From the NCBI RefSeq assembly GCF_029714325.1, contig NZ_CP121666.1:6913001-6977000 (forward strand): DNA of 64,000 nt. The letters run 5' to 3'. The notes beneath the pieces were generated by a model. It saw only the letters and a program-made list of their open reading frames with translations. It was not told where the DNA came from and did no database searches. Each line of letters begins with the position of its first letter. Positions within the stretch are counted from its first letter, which is position 1. Below are positions 55,625-64,000 of the stretch, one piece after another. A program made the position numbers and the translations under genes. The DNA is from Bradyrhizobium sp. CB1717. GTDB taxonomy: Bacteria; Pseudomonadota; Alphaproteobacteria; Rhizobiales; Xanthobacteraceae.

Positions 55625-55846
55625 ATGATGACTGACGATCAAGTCAATCTCGTCGTTCGGCACCTTTGCGAGCAATTGCATTTGGCGCTCCGATTGAAGG
55701 AAAGCGAGGCCCATCCACCAAACGCCAGGGATATTGGATTTGATCCTGCCTCTGTAAGAACTGTATTGCTGGCTGGATTGCGTTCGGCGGGTGTCACGAT
55801 CAACCACGAGGCAGTCGCAGCGGGCGAAGAGCCGCCGTGGTCCTAA
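55625..55846 (+). CDS. Small hypothetical protein
   Basis: The 73-residue product begins MMTDDQVNLVVRHLCEQLHL and is preceded by AGGAG at a good spacing, which supports translation. It is acidic and amphipathic, ends GEEPPWS and has no recognised domain. It is followed by the transposase remnant; the neighbourhood contains broken genes, so its activity is uncertain. Confidence 0.55.
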   Translation: MMTDDQVNLVVRHLCEQLHLALRLKESEAHPPNARDIGFDPASVRTVLLAGLRSAGVTINHEAVAAGEEPPWS

Positions 55847-55884
55847 ACGCAGAATGCGAGACAGGAGTTCGCGCCAATGTCTGA

Positions 55885-56076
55885 CTTGGTCAGAAGCGCT
55901 ACTGTTTTGGCCCCGACTTCTATCGCGCCCGCAATCGAGTTGGACGGTTCTTCAACAGGATCAAGCAATGTCGTCGGGTAGCGACGCGTTATGACAAGCT
56001 TGCCGCCAATCATCCCGCCTTCGTCCAACTCGCTTCGATCAGACTATGGTTCGGCGCTAAAGAGCCACGCCTTAGT
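55885..56076 (+). pseudogene. Remnant of an IS5-family transposase C-terminus
   Basis: In this frame the sequence translates as YRARNRVGRFFNRIK, then CRRVATRYDKLAANHPAFVQ and LASIRLWF. The first part is the IS5-type Y-(2)-R-(3)-E-(6)-K signature, with the catalytic Glu changed to Gly, and the rest is the typical C-terminal RYDK...LAS-R-W block. An in-frame TGA lies just upstream and no N-terminal part is present, so the element is dead. Terminal inverted repeats were not found. Confidence 0.75.
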
Positions 56077-56177
56077 TGTCCTGCTTCAAGGCTCGACGAG
56101 ACCATGCATGTCCCTGCCGCACATTCTCCGTGAGAGTGCAGGGGCACGTCACGCAAACGACAGCCTCGTGTCTCACC

Positions 56178-56411
56178 TCACGCGGAAATCGACTTCGGCC
56201 CAACATCATTCGTGTTTGTGATCGCTTGAGGCTGCTCTACCTCATTCGGGCCAATGGCGTTGCATTGTTGGAAGTGAGAAGACAACGCAAGCTCGGCCAG
56301 ATGATCCCAGTATTCTGCTTCTGCCAGCAGCTTCCATTTGTTCATGCTGTTGTACGCGGCCTGTTGGCGGCACAGAGAGCTCATCGCACGCAAGCGTCGC
56401 ACCTTATCCAC
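56178..56411 (-). CDS. Small conserved hypothetical protein
   Basis: The 77-residue product reads LRAMSSLCRQQAAYNSMNKWKLL, then AEYWDHLAELALSSHFQQCN. The pattern RxLA-LCRQ-AAY...W-LL-EAE-WE-LA-SHF is one I recognise from small bradyrhizobial proteins of unknown function. The GTG at 56411 is chosen because AAGGGAGG lies six bases before it; the longer ORF start lacks such a site. Confidence 0.6.
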   Translation of the reverse strand: MDKVRRLRAMSSLCRQQAAYNSMNKWKLLAEAEYWDHLAELALSSHFQQCNAIGPNEVEQPQAITNTNDVGPKSISA

Positions 56412-56672
56412 TGCGAACCTCCCTTCGCGCTTGCTTGCTTGCAAGCGCATTTGTGTTGCCACAGCTTCGCAGATCGAATTGACGAGTGATAGCCCGGTGT
56501 TTGACGGTGAATCGATGATAGCGCAATCGTCTGACTTTTCACCGAACAGTCATCGCAACGCTAGGGCGCGCGCGCACGCATCGTCGATGTCCGGTTCGCC
56601 TCGACACCGCCCCCCCTGTGCAACCGCAGCAAATCGCGATGGGCCAGGAAGAGACACTTCCCCCGGTGCTGC

Positions 56673-56697
56673 GCGGGGCGGCCTAAGACCGCCCCGC
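56673..56697 (-). terminator. Strong hairpin after the sulfatase gene
   Basis: Arms GCGGGGCGG and CCGCCCCGC (9 bp) surround a 7-base loop, 15 bp past the sulfatase stop codon. No U-run follows on the minus strand, so it may stabilise the 3' end or act with Rho rather than being a complete intrinsic terminator. The rest of 56412-56711 shows nothing notable. Confidence 0.55.
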
Positions 56698-56711
56698 CAT
56701 TCGCGGTCTTT

Positions 56712-58388
56712 TCACCTTGCCACGGCATGCCTCGCCGCCTCGATCTGGGCTTTTACGGCTTCGAGATTGAAGCTCGCTCCCCTCTGCATCGGCGGGAATT
56801 CGATGGCTGTCTTGGCCAGCTCCTCCACTTTCTGCTGTATGAACACGAAGCGCCAAAATTCGTACTGGAACCAACCGAAGTAATGCTGCGCACCGTTCTT
56901 GGTGCCATTTTCCGGCCAACCCGTTCGCTCGAACGGATCGAGGCGCAGATTGGTAATGTAAGGCACATCGACCTTGCCCTTTTCACCCAGCCAACCCGCG
57001 GGCTGGTCGATGAAGCGGTACTTGTAGTCGTCGATGCGTATGGCACCTAGCGTGCTCTCGCCAAAATACCAGATCTCATGCCTGTTCGACGGCCCCTTGC
57101 CGGTGATCATGTCCATCTGGTTGTAGCCGTCGAGATAGACCTTGTAAGTGCGGTCGCCAACCTGCTTGCCCTTCTTCAGCTCCTCGGCAATGTTCGGATT
57201 TCCTGCGGCCGCCACCAGCGTCGGGAACCAGTCTAGCCCCGACATGATGCCGTTCTCGACCTTGCCCGCCGGCACCCGGCCTGGCCAGCGAATCATGGCC
57301 GGTGCACGATAACCGCCTTCCATGACCGTGCCCTTTGATTGCGCAAACGGCGTCTGTCCGCCATCTGGCCACGTGAAAACCTCGGTGCCGTTGTCGGTGG
57401 TGAAGACGACGATGGTGTTGTCGTCGACACCCATGTCCTTGAGCTTCTTCATCACCTCGCCGACGATATCGTCGAGCTGCGCCATGCCGGCTTCATGAAT
57501 GGTCCAGCCGTTCTTCGAGTTGCGCATCGCCTCATACTTCTGCGACAGGTGAGTGACGATGTGCATGCGCGTCGGGTTGAGCCAGAGGAAGAATGGCTTG
57601 TTGTCGGCCTTGGCCTTTTCGATGAATTTGAAAGAAAAGTCGCGAATTTCGTCGTCCACCGTCTCCATGCGCTTGGGATAGAGCGTGCCGGCATCCTCGA
57701 TCCTCTGCTTGCCGACCTTGCCCCAACGCGGGTCGACGGTTGCATCGTCGCTGTCGGTCGCCCAGGAGTGAACCATGTTGCGCGGACCGACCACGTTCAG
57801 CAGCTCTTGCGGGTAGCCGGGGTGCGCGGGGTCTTCCATGGCGTCGAGGTGGTACAGATAGCCGAAGAACTCGTCGAAACCGTGCACGGTCGGCAGAAAC
57901 TCGTTCTTGTCGCCCAGGTGGTTCTTGCCGAACTGGCCGGTGGCGTAGCCCATTGACTTGAGCACATGGGCGATCGTCACCGCCTCCGCCGGAATCCCGG
58001 TTGGCGCGCCGGCCTGGCCAACCGTCGTCATGCCGGTGCGGATCGGCAACTCGCCGGTGATGAAGGCGGCGCGGCCGGCGGTGCAGCTTGCCTCAGCATA
58101 GTAATCGGTAAACAGCATTCCTTCGGCCGCGAGCTTGTCGAGGTTCGGCGTCCGGCCGGCCATCATGCCACGATGGTAAGCACCGATATTCCAGATGCCG
58201 ATATCGTCCCCCATGATGACGACGATATTGGGCCGCTGTCCGCTCGGTGCCTGCTGCGCCTGGGCCAGTGCCGTTTCAACCGATGCGGCGGCGCCCAATG
58301 CGGACGCGGCGGCAATGCTTGTCGTCGCGAGCAGAACATTGCGGCGGTTCATATCGCGCGCCTTGTCGTCCTTCTTCTCATCGCTCAT
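56712..58388 (-). CDS. Tat-exported arylsulfatase
   Basis: The 558-residue protein has a twin-arginine signal (MNRRNVLLATTSIAAASAL), RPNIVVIMGDDIG for calcium binding and the formylglycine motif CTAGR with Cys102. Later FFLWLNPTRMHIVTH, TTDNGTEVFTW and GTVMEGGYRAPAMIRWPG are sulfatase landmarks. The second of two adjacent ATGs (58388) has the better GGGAG spacing. It overlaps the formylglycine-generating enzyme gene, which would activate it. A Ca-dependent hydrolase of periplasmic sulfate esters is likely. Confidence 0.93.
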   Translation of the reverse strand: MSDEKKDDKARDMNRRNVLLATTSIAAASALGAAASVETALAQAQQAPSGQRPNIVVIMGDDIGIWNIGAYHRGMMAGRTPNLDKLAAEGMLFTDYYAEASCTAGRAAFITGELPIRTGMTTVGQAGAPTGIPAEAVTIAHVLKSMGYATGQFGKNHLGDKNEFLPTVHGFDEFFGYLYHLDAMEDPAHPGYPQELLNVVGPRNMVHSWATDSDDATVDPRWGKVGKQRIEDAGTLYPKRMETVDDEIRDFSFKFIEKAKADNKPFFLWLNPTRMHIVTHLSQKYEAMRNSKNGWTIHEAGMAQLDDIVGEVMKKLKDMGVDDNTIVVFTTDNGTEVFTWPDGGQTPFAQSKGTVMEGGYRAPAMIRWPGRVPAGKVENGIMSGLDWFPTLVAAAGNPNIAEELKKGKQVGDRTYKVYLDGYNQMDMITGKGPSNRHEIWYFGESTLGAIRIDDYKYRFIDQPAGWLGEKGKVDVPYITNLRLDPFERTGWPENGTKNGAQHYFGWFQYEFWRFVFIQQKVEELAKTAIEFPPMQRGASFNLEAVKAQIEAARHAVAR

Positions 58389-59367
58389 CATTTGCTCCCT
58401 TCCTTATGATGCATCGAAAGCCAACGTGGCTCGTGGACGTATCCACCGCTTCCGCATGACGCGCAGCCGGGCGATAGCGACGGCAGTAGTTCGGCGCGCA
58501 GAGATGCGAGCCGCCTTTGAGAACCTTGCGTGGAATCTTGATCCTGGGCAGAGACGGATCATGGCTGTCTTGCTCACGCCCGCCGCGTGGATTGTGCGGA
58601 ATGCAGCACGCCTTGGCCGCATCGGGCTCATGTCTGGTGGACCACCAATCCGTGGTCCACTCCCAGACGTTACCGATCATGTCATGGAGGCCGTAGCCAT
58701 TCGGCGGGAACGCCATCACCGGCGAGGTCCGCGCGTGACCATCCCTGCTAAGATTTTCGTACGGAAATGCGCCTTGCCAGGTATTCGCCATTGGCTTGCC
58801 GCCGGGCATGAGCTCGTCGCCCCAGGCGAACTCGGCTCCGTCGAGTCCGCCGCGCCCGGCAAACTCCCATTCGGCTTCGGTCGGCAAGTCCTTGCCAGCC
58901 CATGTCGCGTAGGCCTCAGCATCGCGATAGGCAATGTGGACCACGGGATGATCGTCGAGGCCGCTGATCGAACTGCGGGGGCCGTATGGCCGGCACCAGT
59001 TGGCGCCAAATTTGAAATTCCACCATTGCGACCAGTCGCGCAAATCGATCGGACGCTTCGGTGGCGTGAAAACCAGCGAGCCTGCCTTGAGCATGTGCGG
59101 CAGCGCGCCCGGATAGTCCTTTGCGTCAGGCGGCGTCTCCGCCGACGTCACGTAGCCTGTAGCGTTGACGAACTTGCGAAAATCGCGATTGGTGACCGGC
59201 GTTCGGTCCATCCAAAAGCCGCTCACCGAGACGCGATGGACGGGTGCCTCTTCGGCGTAGTGCCTATCGGAGCCCATGCGGAACGTGCCGCCCGGAATCC
59301 AGTTCATGCCCCCTTGGCTGGGCTCATCCGACAAAGGTACGCCTGCCGCAACGCCAACGTCGTGCAT
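58378..59367 (-). CDS. Formylglycine-generating enzyme (SUMF1/FGE family)
   Basis: The 329-residue protein has MNWIPGGTFRMGSDRHYAEE, LPTEAEWEFAGRGG, IGNVWEWTTDWW and the catalytic pair Cys290/Cys295 in GGSHLCAPNYCRRYRPAAR, matching the two active cysteines of aerobic FGE. It converts the Cys of CxAxR in sulfatases to formylglycine using oxygen. No signal peptide is seen, so it acts in the cytoplasm before Tat export. GGGAG precedes its ATG. Confidence 0.94.
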   Translation of the reverse strand: MHDVGVAAGVPLSDEPSQGGMNWIPGGTFRMGSDRHYAEEAPVHRVSVSGFWMDRTPVTNRDFRKFVNATGYVTSAETPPDAKDYPGALPHMLKAGSLVFTPPKRPIDLRDWSQWWNFKFGANWCRPYGPRSSISGLDDHPVVHIAYRDAEAYATWAGKDLPTEAEWEFAGRGGLDGAEFAWGDELMPGGKPMANTWQGAFPYENLSRDGHARTSPVMAFPPNGYGLHDMIGNVWEWTTDWWSTRHEPDAAKACCIPHNPRGGREQDSHDPSLPRIKIPRKVLKGGSHLCAPNYCRRYRPAARHAEAVDTSTSHVGFRCIIRKGANDER

Positions 59368-59546
59368 GCGCTGCTCCCAGCGAATGAGTTTTAAAAAATT
59401 GCGAAGGGCACTCGCAAAAAATCTCTCGGCAGCTTCCTATCGTCGATTCTGCCGGGGACGAGCGCGGCTTAACATCTTAGTCAGCCAACATGACCAATCG
59501 AACATCTGGAGCGGTCGCACGTTCGCAGCGGCACAACCTTCTTTTA

Positions 59547-59560
59547 TTGATCTAGATCAA
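59547..59560. promoter_or_regulatory. Perfect FNR/FixK-type box
   Basis: TTGATCTAGATCAA is an exact TTGAT-N4-ATCAA palindrome, the FNR/FixK consensus of bradyrhizobia. Its centre is about 186 bp from the FGE start and 217 bp from the SphA-like start, in the divergent gap 59368-59770. Which gene it serves is unknown; no other site in this 403-base gap stands out. Confidence 0.6.
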
Positions 59561-59770
59561 TCGAGAGAGGTCGCCTCTTCCTTGTCGAGAGGCCAGATGG
59601 CTATGCGAAAAGTGCCAGGGTTGTGGCGTCATGGACACAGCCTTTCAATAAATGTCCGGCTGAACTCAAGTATGCCGAATTCGCGTAGACGAACGGCGGC
59701 GTCAGCTTATTCTTTCTGAGTTTCTACCCCGCCGGAGCAATGGTGGGTCGCAAGAGTCGGGGGATCGGCG

Positions 59771-60862
59771 ATGCGGTACTTTAAACCGGATTTGGCACGC
59801 AGATTTTTTTCGCAGTGGCATTTGAGTGTTGGGGCGCTTGCCGCTCTGCTGGTGCTGTCCACCCAGGCGGCTCGCGCCGATGAAAATGGCATCAGCTTCT
59901 GGATACCCGGCTTTTTTGGCAGCCTCGCGGCCGTGCCCCAGCAGGCGCCGGGCTGGTCGGTGACCACGGTTTATTATCACACCTCTGTTTCCGCCGGCGG
60001 CGACGTGGCGCGGTCGCGCGAAATCACGCTTGGTCGCTTTCCGGCGAATCTGACGGCCAACGTCAACGCGAGCGTCAATGCGAATGTGGATCTTGGACTT
60101 GTCGCCGGGACTTACACCTTTGCAACGCCCGTGCTGGGCGGTCAGGCCTCTGCCAGCCTGTTGGCGACCTACGGCTCCAACTCCACGTCGCTGGCGGGAT
60201 CGCTCGTTGGGACATTGGCGGGACCGGGCGGCGCCACCTTGCCCTTCTCCCGGTTTGACAGCATCGACAGCTCGCTCATTGCATTCGGCGACCTGATCCC
60301 GCAGTTCGCGCTGCGCTGGAATGCAGGTGTCAACAATTACATGACGTACATTACCGCCGATCTTCCGGCCGGCGCTTACCAGTCGAACCGCCTGGCGAAT
60401 TTGGGGATCGGGCACTGGGCGATCGACGCGGGCGGCGGCTACACCTACTTCGATCCAAAGACCGGGCATGAATTTTCGACGGTGCTGGGATTCACCTACA
60501 ACTTCGTCAACCCTTCGACCCAATATCAAAGCGGCGTTGACATGCACCTCGACTGGGGCGCATCGCAATTCCTGACCAAGCAGTGGCAGGTCGGCCTCGT
60601 CGGTTACCTCTATCAGCAGCTCGGCTGCGACAGTGGCTCCGGCGATCGCGTCGGCTGCTTCCGGTCGCGCGTGGCCGGTGTCGGCCCGCAGGTCGGCTAC
60701 ATTTTCCCGGTCGGAGACATGCAGGGATATCTGAACCTGAAGGGCTACGGCGAGTTCGCCAATGAAAATCGGCCAGCAGGCTGGAACGTCTGGCTGACGT
60801 TCAATCTTCAGCCCGCGGCACCAACGCCGCCGACATCCACAAGGCCCAGATTCACGAAATAG
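59771..60862 (+). CDS. SphA-like/phenol-degradation MetA-like outer-membrane protein
   Basis: The 363-residue product has a signal peptide ending near ARADENG, then ENGISFWIPGFFGSLAAVPQ, a hallmark of the SphA/Phenol_MetA_deg family. Alternating amphipathic strands follow (GYTYFDPKTGHEFSTVLGFTYNFVN and QVGYIFPVGDMQGYLNLKGY), consistent with a beta-barrel. These proteins are thought to pass hydrophobic compounds. GGGGGA precedes the ATG. It faces away from the sulfatase operon, with a FixK-like box between. Confidence 0.75.
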   Translation: MRYFKPDLARRFFSQWHLSVGALAALLVLSTQAARADENGISFWIPGFFGSLAAVPQQAPGWSVTTVYYHTSVSAGGDVARSREITLGRFPANLTANVNASVNANVDLGLVAGTYTFATPVLGGQASASLLATYGSNSTSLAGSLVGTLAGPGGATLPFSRFDSIDSSLIAFGDLIPQFALRWNAGVNNYMTYITADLPAGAYQSNRLANLGIGHWAIDAGGGYTYFDPKTGHEFSTVLGFTYNFVNPSTQYQSGVDMHLDWGASQFLTKQWQVGLVGYLYQQLGCDSGSGDRVGCFRSRVAGVGPQVGYIFPVGDMQGYLNLKGYGEFANENRPAGWNVWLTFNLQPAAPTPPTSTRPRFTK

Positions 60863-61565
60863 CAGTAGCGGTGACGCTGCCACCGGTGCCGTGCTGAAGG
60901 ATAAATCCGGCGTGGCGGTAGCAACGCAATCAGCTACTCCGCAGGCGTGCGGGAAGCACTAAGTCTCGATCCGTTCAGTTTTGCGGAATGGCTGTAGAGC
61001 TTCTCGCGACCTCACTCGAGGCGGCGATAGCTCCGGCATGTCATTGACTATGCGACCAGTCCTCCGCTTCGACAAATTCGCGAAGCGGACAAATTGCGAG
61101 AATTCGGCTCTTCGCCGCCAATTCGACTATCATCACAAGCACGGCAATGGCCCCGACGTTTGCACGTCGGGGCCATTCAAGATCAACAGGCAATGGGTAC
61201 ATCCGCCGTGCCTGCCGATCGTTGATGCCACTGATTACCACATCCGATCTGGCACAGACTGTGGCGAGGCTGCGGCATCGGGATGATGATATTCTGCCTG
61301 AAAGCTGACGGCAGTCCACCCCATCATTGGTGGTACTCCCACCAGCTCGCTGACCCGCACGAGCTGGCCGCTTCGCAAGACGTGCACCCTCGCTGACCTA
61401 TATGCGCTCGCCATCCGGCGCCGTCGCCGCTGAACCTTTTCGGGATTACCGGGACCAAACTCTATAAGCTGCGCGAACGACGGCTTTTCTGCCGTGAACC
61501 GGCCCGACCATTGTGAAGTGACAGTTTGATTTTTTGGCGCTGCACTAGCGCAAGAGAGGTCCGTT
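60863..61565. other. 703-bp gap without a convincing gene
   Basis: Three short overlapping ORFs here have no recognisable domain or good ribosome-binding site. The one structure that stands out is a perfect hairpin at 61146-61177, listed separately. The last 40 bases contain a T-rich stretch (TTTGATTTTTT) that may belong to the promoter of the exported protein gene at 61566. Confidence 0.5.
61146..61177. terminator. Perfect 14-bp stem hairpin
   Basis: AATGGCCCCGACGT pairs exactly with ACGTCGGGGCCATT around a TTGC loop. It has no long U-run on either strand. It is 283 bp after the SphA-like stop, so it may be a bidirectional terminator-like structure or the relic of a lost gene. Confidence 0.45.
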
Positions 61566-62321
61566 ATGGACCTTACAGCTGGCAAGAAAGTCAGTTGCCA
61601 TACCATACGGTGTCATTCGCCAGGATGGCACCGCTGTGTAATTCATATTGTCGCGCTGCTCTGTACCGCTTGCACTCTCCTGTTTGCCAGCGAAGCCGGC
61701 GCTCAATGCACGGCGCGAGACGTCCTGCAGAACCAGCTAAGGTTCAAGAAAGCCCCGTCAGCCGACAGGCCGCAAATCCCGATCAAATCCGCCGTCGAAG
61801 TCCCGGTGTGGAAGACGATCACAATCGGGACGTTTGCAAATCTCTTTGCCCTCAGTAACGCATTGGATGCGGTAGGTTGCGGCATCGGAAACTCGGCTGG
61901 CGAAATTCTCGCACGACCGACCTTTACCCTTCGCCGCGCGAAAACAAACGTAGAGCTTTTTGCGGTGTCGGCAGCCGAACTCGGCTTTCAGACCGATACT
62001 GCGTCGCTGGCGGACATTTATGCGCGCGCCAAGCAGCTGGGTTTCGGACTTGCGGCGGCAGAAGTCGGGCCACAGCTGAGGCTTCAATATTTTAACCAGC
62101 CGATCGGTGAATTTCTCATCATCGGAATGGAGCCTATCAGAACGTGGAAGGGTGCCCCCGTCATCTTGAATGTAGCCAATGGCGGAGCGGGACTAATTCT
62201 CATCGGCCAGGATGGCAGCCCCGACGCACAGATCTCCGTGGCATCCCGTTTTGTATTTGTGCGGAGCAATGAGGCCGCCCCTGCCGCGGAACAGGAGGCC
62301 GTAGCACTTACCGATCGCTGA
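61566..62321 (+). CDS. Exported hypothetical protein
   Basis: The 251-residue protein has an N-terminal hydrophobic segment, CVIHIVALLCTACTLLFASE, with a plausible cleavage after AGAQ. It then has a mature part with AVEVPVWKTITIGTFANLFALSNALDAVGC and GAPVILNVANGGAGLILIGQD. I do not recognise a family. It is followed after 55 bp by the cyclase gene in the same direction. Confidence 0.6.
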   Translation: MDLTAGKKVSCHTIRCHSPGWHRCVIHIVALLCTACTLLFASEAGAQCTARDVLQNQLRFKKAPSADRPQIPIKSAVEVPVWKTITIGTFANLFALSNALDAVGCGIGNSAGEILARPTFTLRRAKTNVELFAVSAAELGFQTDTASLADIYARAKQLGFGLAAAEVGPQLRLQYFNQPIGEFLIIGMEPIRTWKGAPVILNVANGGAGLILIGQDGSPDAQISVASRFVFVRSNEAAPAAEQEAVALTDR

Positions 62322-62376
62322 ACTTCCAAGTGTGCGCAGCAACAGCGTAGTCAGCCCATCAGGTGGGGAGCGTGAG

Positions 62377-63882
62377 ATGAATGTCCCGTCTCCAGTCAAC
62401 GAGAGTCTCCTGAGCCAGCGTCTCGCCGCGCTCGGAGCGGCAAGAAGCTGGGCACCGAATGTTCTGCCGGAGCTCGAGCGCTTCATCCGGACCGCCGACG
62501 ACTATGATCTTCTTCGCGTCAATCCCATCCAATACGCCCGCGCCGTCGGCATGTCCGAGGCGGACGCGATCGGGCTGTTCGTGCACGCTGCCAAGGTGGG
62601 CCTGTTCGACATGGACTGGCTGCTGATCTGCGCCTACTGCCCGCAGGTCGCCGGCAGCTTCCGCGAACTCGACCAGGTCCATCCACGCTTTCAGTGCGCG
62701 TTCTGCAACGCGATCAACGATGTGGCGCTGGACGACTACATTCAGGTCGCATTTACGGTCTCGAGCGGCGTCCGCGACATCATATTCCGCCATCCCGAAA
62801 GGCTGTCCGTCGAGGATTTTTACCTGCGCTACAACTTTTCCAAAGGCTTCATCGCTCCGCACGGAATGACGCACCAGCAGCTCGTTGCCGCGCTCTCACG
62901 GGGATTCGCCGATATCGAGGCGCATGAGCACCGCAGCTTCGACTTCGAGGTCACGACTGGCCGCTTCGAGGTGCTGGATTTGAGCCACAAACTCCTTCTG
63001 GTGTTCTTCGCGAACGGGGCGCCGGCAGAGCCGCAAGAGACGCTGGTCCAGCTCGAGTCGGGTCGCTTTCTGCTACCGGACCGGGCCACGGCACCGCGAG
63101 ACATCGTCCTCGGCGACGGACGGTTTTCGTTCCGGCAGACGGCCGATCTCAGCCCAGGCAAGCACACCATCCGGATCGAGAACCGCTCTGGCGATCGCGG
63201 CCGCTTCTGGTTCGTCCAGTACCCCTTCGGTTTCCAGCCCCATCGGGTCGAATATGAACCGTTTCTTTCCGGCAAGCGGTTGCTGCTCACCCCGAGCTTC
63301 CGCGAACTGTACAAGGCGCAGCTGGTGGATGAGGGCGAGAGCATCAAGGTCTCGGACATGACTTTCCTGTTCACCGATCTGAAGCAGTCGACCCCGCTGT
63401 ATGAAAGCGTCGGTGACGTGAACGCGTATTTCCTGGTTCGTCAGCACTTCGAGATCTTGAACAGAATCATCCGGGAACGATCCGGCACCATTATCAAGAC
63501 GATCGGCGATGCAGTCATGGCCGGGTTCGAGCGTCCCCAGGACGCCGTTTGCGCCTCAGTCGAGATGATCGAAGAATTGTCGCGATTCAACCGGACCGCT
63601 TCACGGCCGCTGGGCCTCAAGGTCGGTGTCCATAAGGGTCGGGCGATTGCGGTGACGCTCAACGACCGGATCGACTTCTTCGGACAGGACGTGAATATCG
63701 CCGCACGCGTGCAAGGTCTCGCCGATGTCAACGAAGTTTGCATCAGTGCAACCGCGATGGAGGCGCCTGGCGTCGGTGATATCGTCAATTCACGCCCGGT
63801 GTCGCGCAACTACGAGAACCTGAAGGGCATCGGTCAAAAGATGGAAGTCCATCGCATGACAATCCCGCCGACGCAGACGTGA
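62377..63882 (+). CDS. Class III adenylate/guanylate cyclase with DUF5939-type N-terminal domain
   Basis: The 501-residue protein has a C-terminal CYC domain with FLFTDLKQSTPLYE and TIIKTIGDAVMAGFE for the metals, and FFGQDVNIAARVQGL. The N-terminal part (to about 320) resembles DUF5939. It contains two CxxC pairs, Cys85/Cys88 (CAYC) and Cys107/Cys110 (CAFC), that could bind zinc. No membrane segment is seen. GGGGAG precedes the ATG at 62377. Confidence 0.87.
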   Translation: MNVPSPVNESLLSQRLAALGAARSWAPNVLPELERFIRTADDYDLLRVNPIQYARAVGMSEADAIGLFVHAAKVGLFDMDWLLICAYCPQVAGSFRELDQVHPRFQCAFCNAINDVALDDYIQVAFTVSSGVRDIIFRHPERLSVEDFYLRYNFSKGFIAPHGMTHQQLVAALSRGFADIEAHEHRSFDFEVTTGRFEVLDLSHKLLLVFFANGAPAEPQETLVQLESGRFLLPDRATAPRDIVLGDGRFSFRQTADLSPGKHTIRIENRSGDRGRFWFVQYPFGFQPHRVEYEPFLSGKRLLLTPSFRELYKAQLVDEGESIKVSDMTFLFTDLKQSTPLYESVGDVNAYFLVRQHFEILNRIIRERSGTIIKTIGDAVMAGFERPQDAVCASVEMIEELSRFNRTASRPLGLKVGVHKGRAIAVTLNDRIDFFGQDVNIAARVQGLADVNEVCISATAMEAPGVGDIVNSRPVSRNYENLKGIGQKMEVHRMTIPPTQT

Positions 63883-63893
63883 ACCTGGTAACT

Positions 63894-64000
63894 CTACACC
63901 ACTGTCCTGTGCCGCGCGATGCAGGTGCGAAGCACTTCGTCCATCGGCTTGCCCCACCAGTCATTGGAGAAGATCTCGATCTCCGAATAGCCGGCAAAGC
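63894..64000 (-). CDS. Sugar phosphate isomerase/epimerase-like protein, C-terminal end (partial)
   Basis: Only the last 35 codons lie in the window. The frame reads FAGYSEIEIFSNDWWGKPMD, then EVLRTCIARHRTVV and a stop. This resembles the C-terminal end of xylose-isomerase-like TIM-barrel enzymes. It is convergent with the cyclase gene, 11 bp apart. The 5' part lies beyond the right edge. Confidence 0.6.
   Translation of the reverse strand, partial: FAGYSEIEIFSNDWWGKPMDEVLRTCIARHRTVV

Noticed and set aside
60981..61606. Three short overlapping frames on both strands in the gap before the exported protein gene
   Set aside because: None has a good ribosome-binding site, a recognisable domain or convincing codon use, and one crosses the perfect hairpin.

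Overview
The window is a GC-rich alphaproteobacterial chromosome segment that looks like Bradyrhizobium or a close relative. The reasons are the protein families present, the dense mosaic of palindromic intergenic repeats typical of Bradyrhizobiaceae, and the mix of phenylacetate, polyhydroxyalkanoate and peptide-import genes. No rRNA, tRNA or CRISPR array was seen. Function calls come from reading the translated sequences by eye; no database search was run.

Left third (1-21903, mostly minus strand). A partial MDR oxidoreductase is followed by a compact phenylacetate operon: paaX, then paaABCDE, a PaaI-type thioesterase and paaK. It has a candidate promoter/operator between paaX and paaA and a terminator after paaK. 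Next come an alpha/beta hydrolase, a DUF445 membrane protein, a phasin with its terminator, and a PHA synthase operon (small PhaE/PhaR-like subunit, class III-like PhaC, GNAT enzyme). After two plus-strand genes and a SAM-dependent methyltransferase-like gene comes a lipid-type operon. It holds DUF6489, a second alpha/beta hydrolase paralogous to the first, a wax ester synthase/DGAT, an epoxide hydrolase and a 1078-residue self-sufficient P450 of the CYP102/BM3 type.

Middle (22303-36180, plus strand). Two complete peptide-type ABC importers lie back to back. The first (SBP-B-C-D-F) has a sigma-54-like promoter and a hairpin between SBP and permease genes. The second encloses two Ntn-hydrolase-family proteins (a gamma-glutamyltransferase homologue and a DUF1028 protein), which suggests import and cytoplasmic breakdown of gamma-glutamyl or related peptides.

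Right half (36177-64000). A three-gene signalling operon (histidine kinase, response regulator, response regulator-cyclase) is followed upstream by a tetR-adaptor-RND efflux operon with a clear palindromic operator. A split TPP-dependent decarboxylase-like pair is divergent from a soluble P450. Then comes rocD, whose 3' end is duplicated as a perfect 70-bp direct repeat on the far side of an fbp(class V)-PPi-PFK pair; this is the most unusual structure in the window. Beyond it are a large exported LTXXQ-like protein, a truncated hemerythrin, a dead IS5-type transposase tail, a formylglycine-generating enzyme plus Tat-exported sulfatase operon, a perfect FNR/FixK-type box, a SphA-like outer-membrane protein, a class III cyclase with a DUF5939-type N-terminus, and the tail of a sugar-phosphate isomerase/epimerase.
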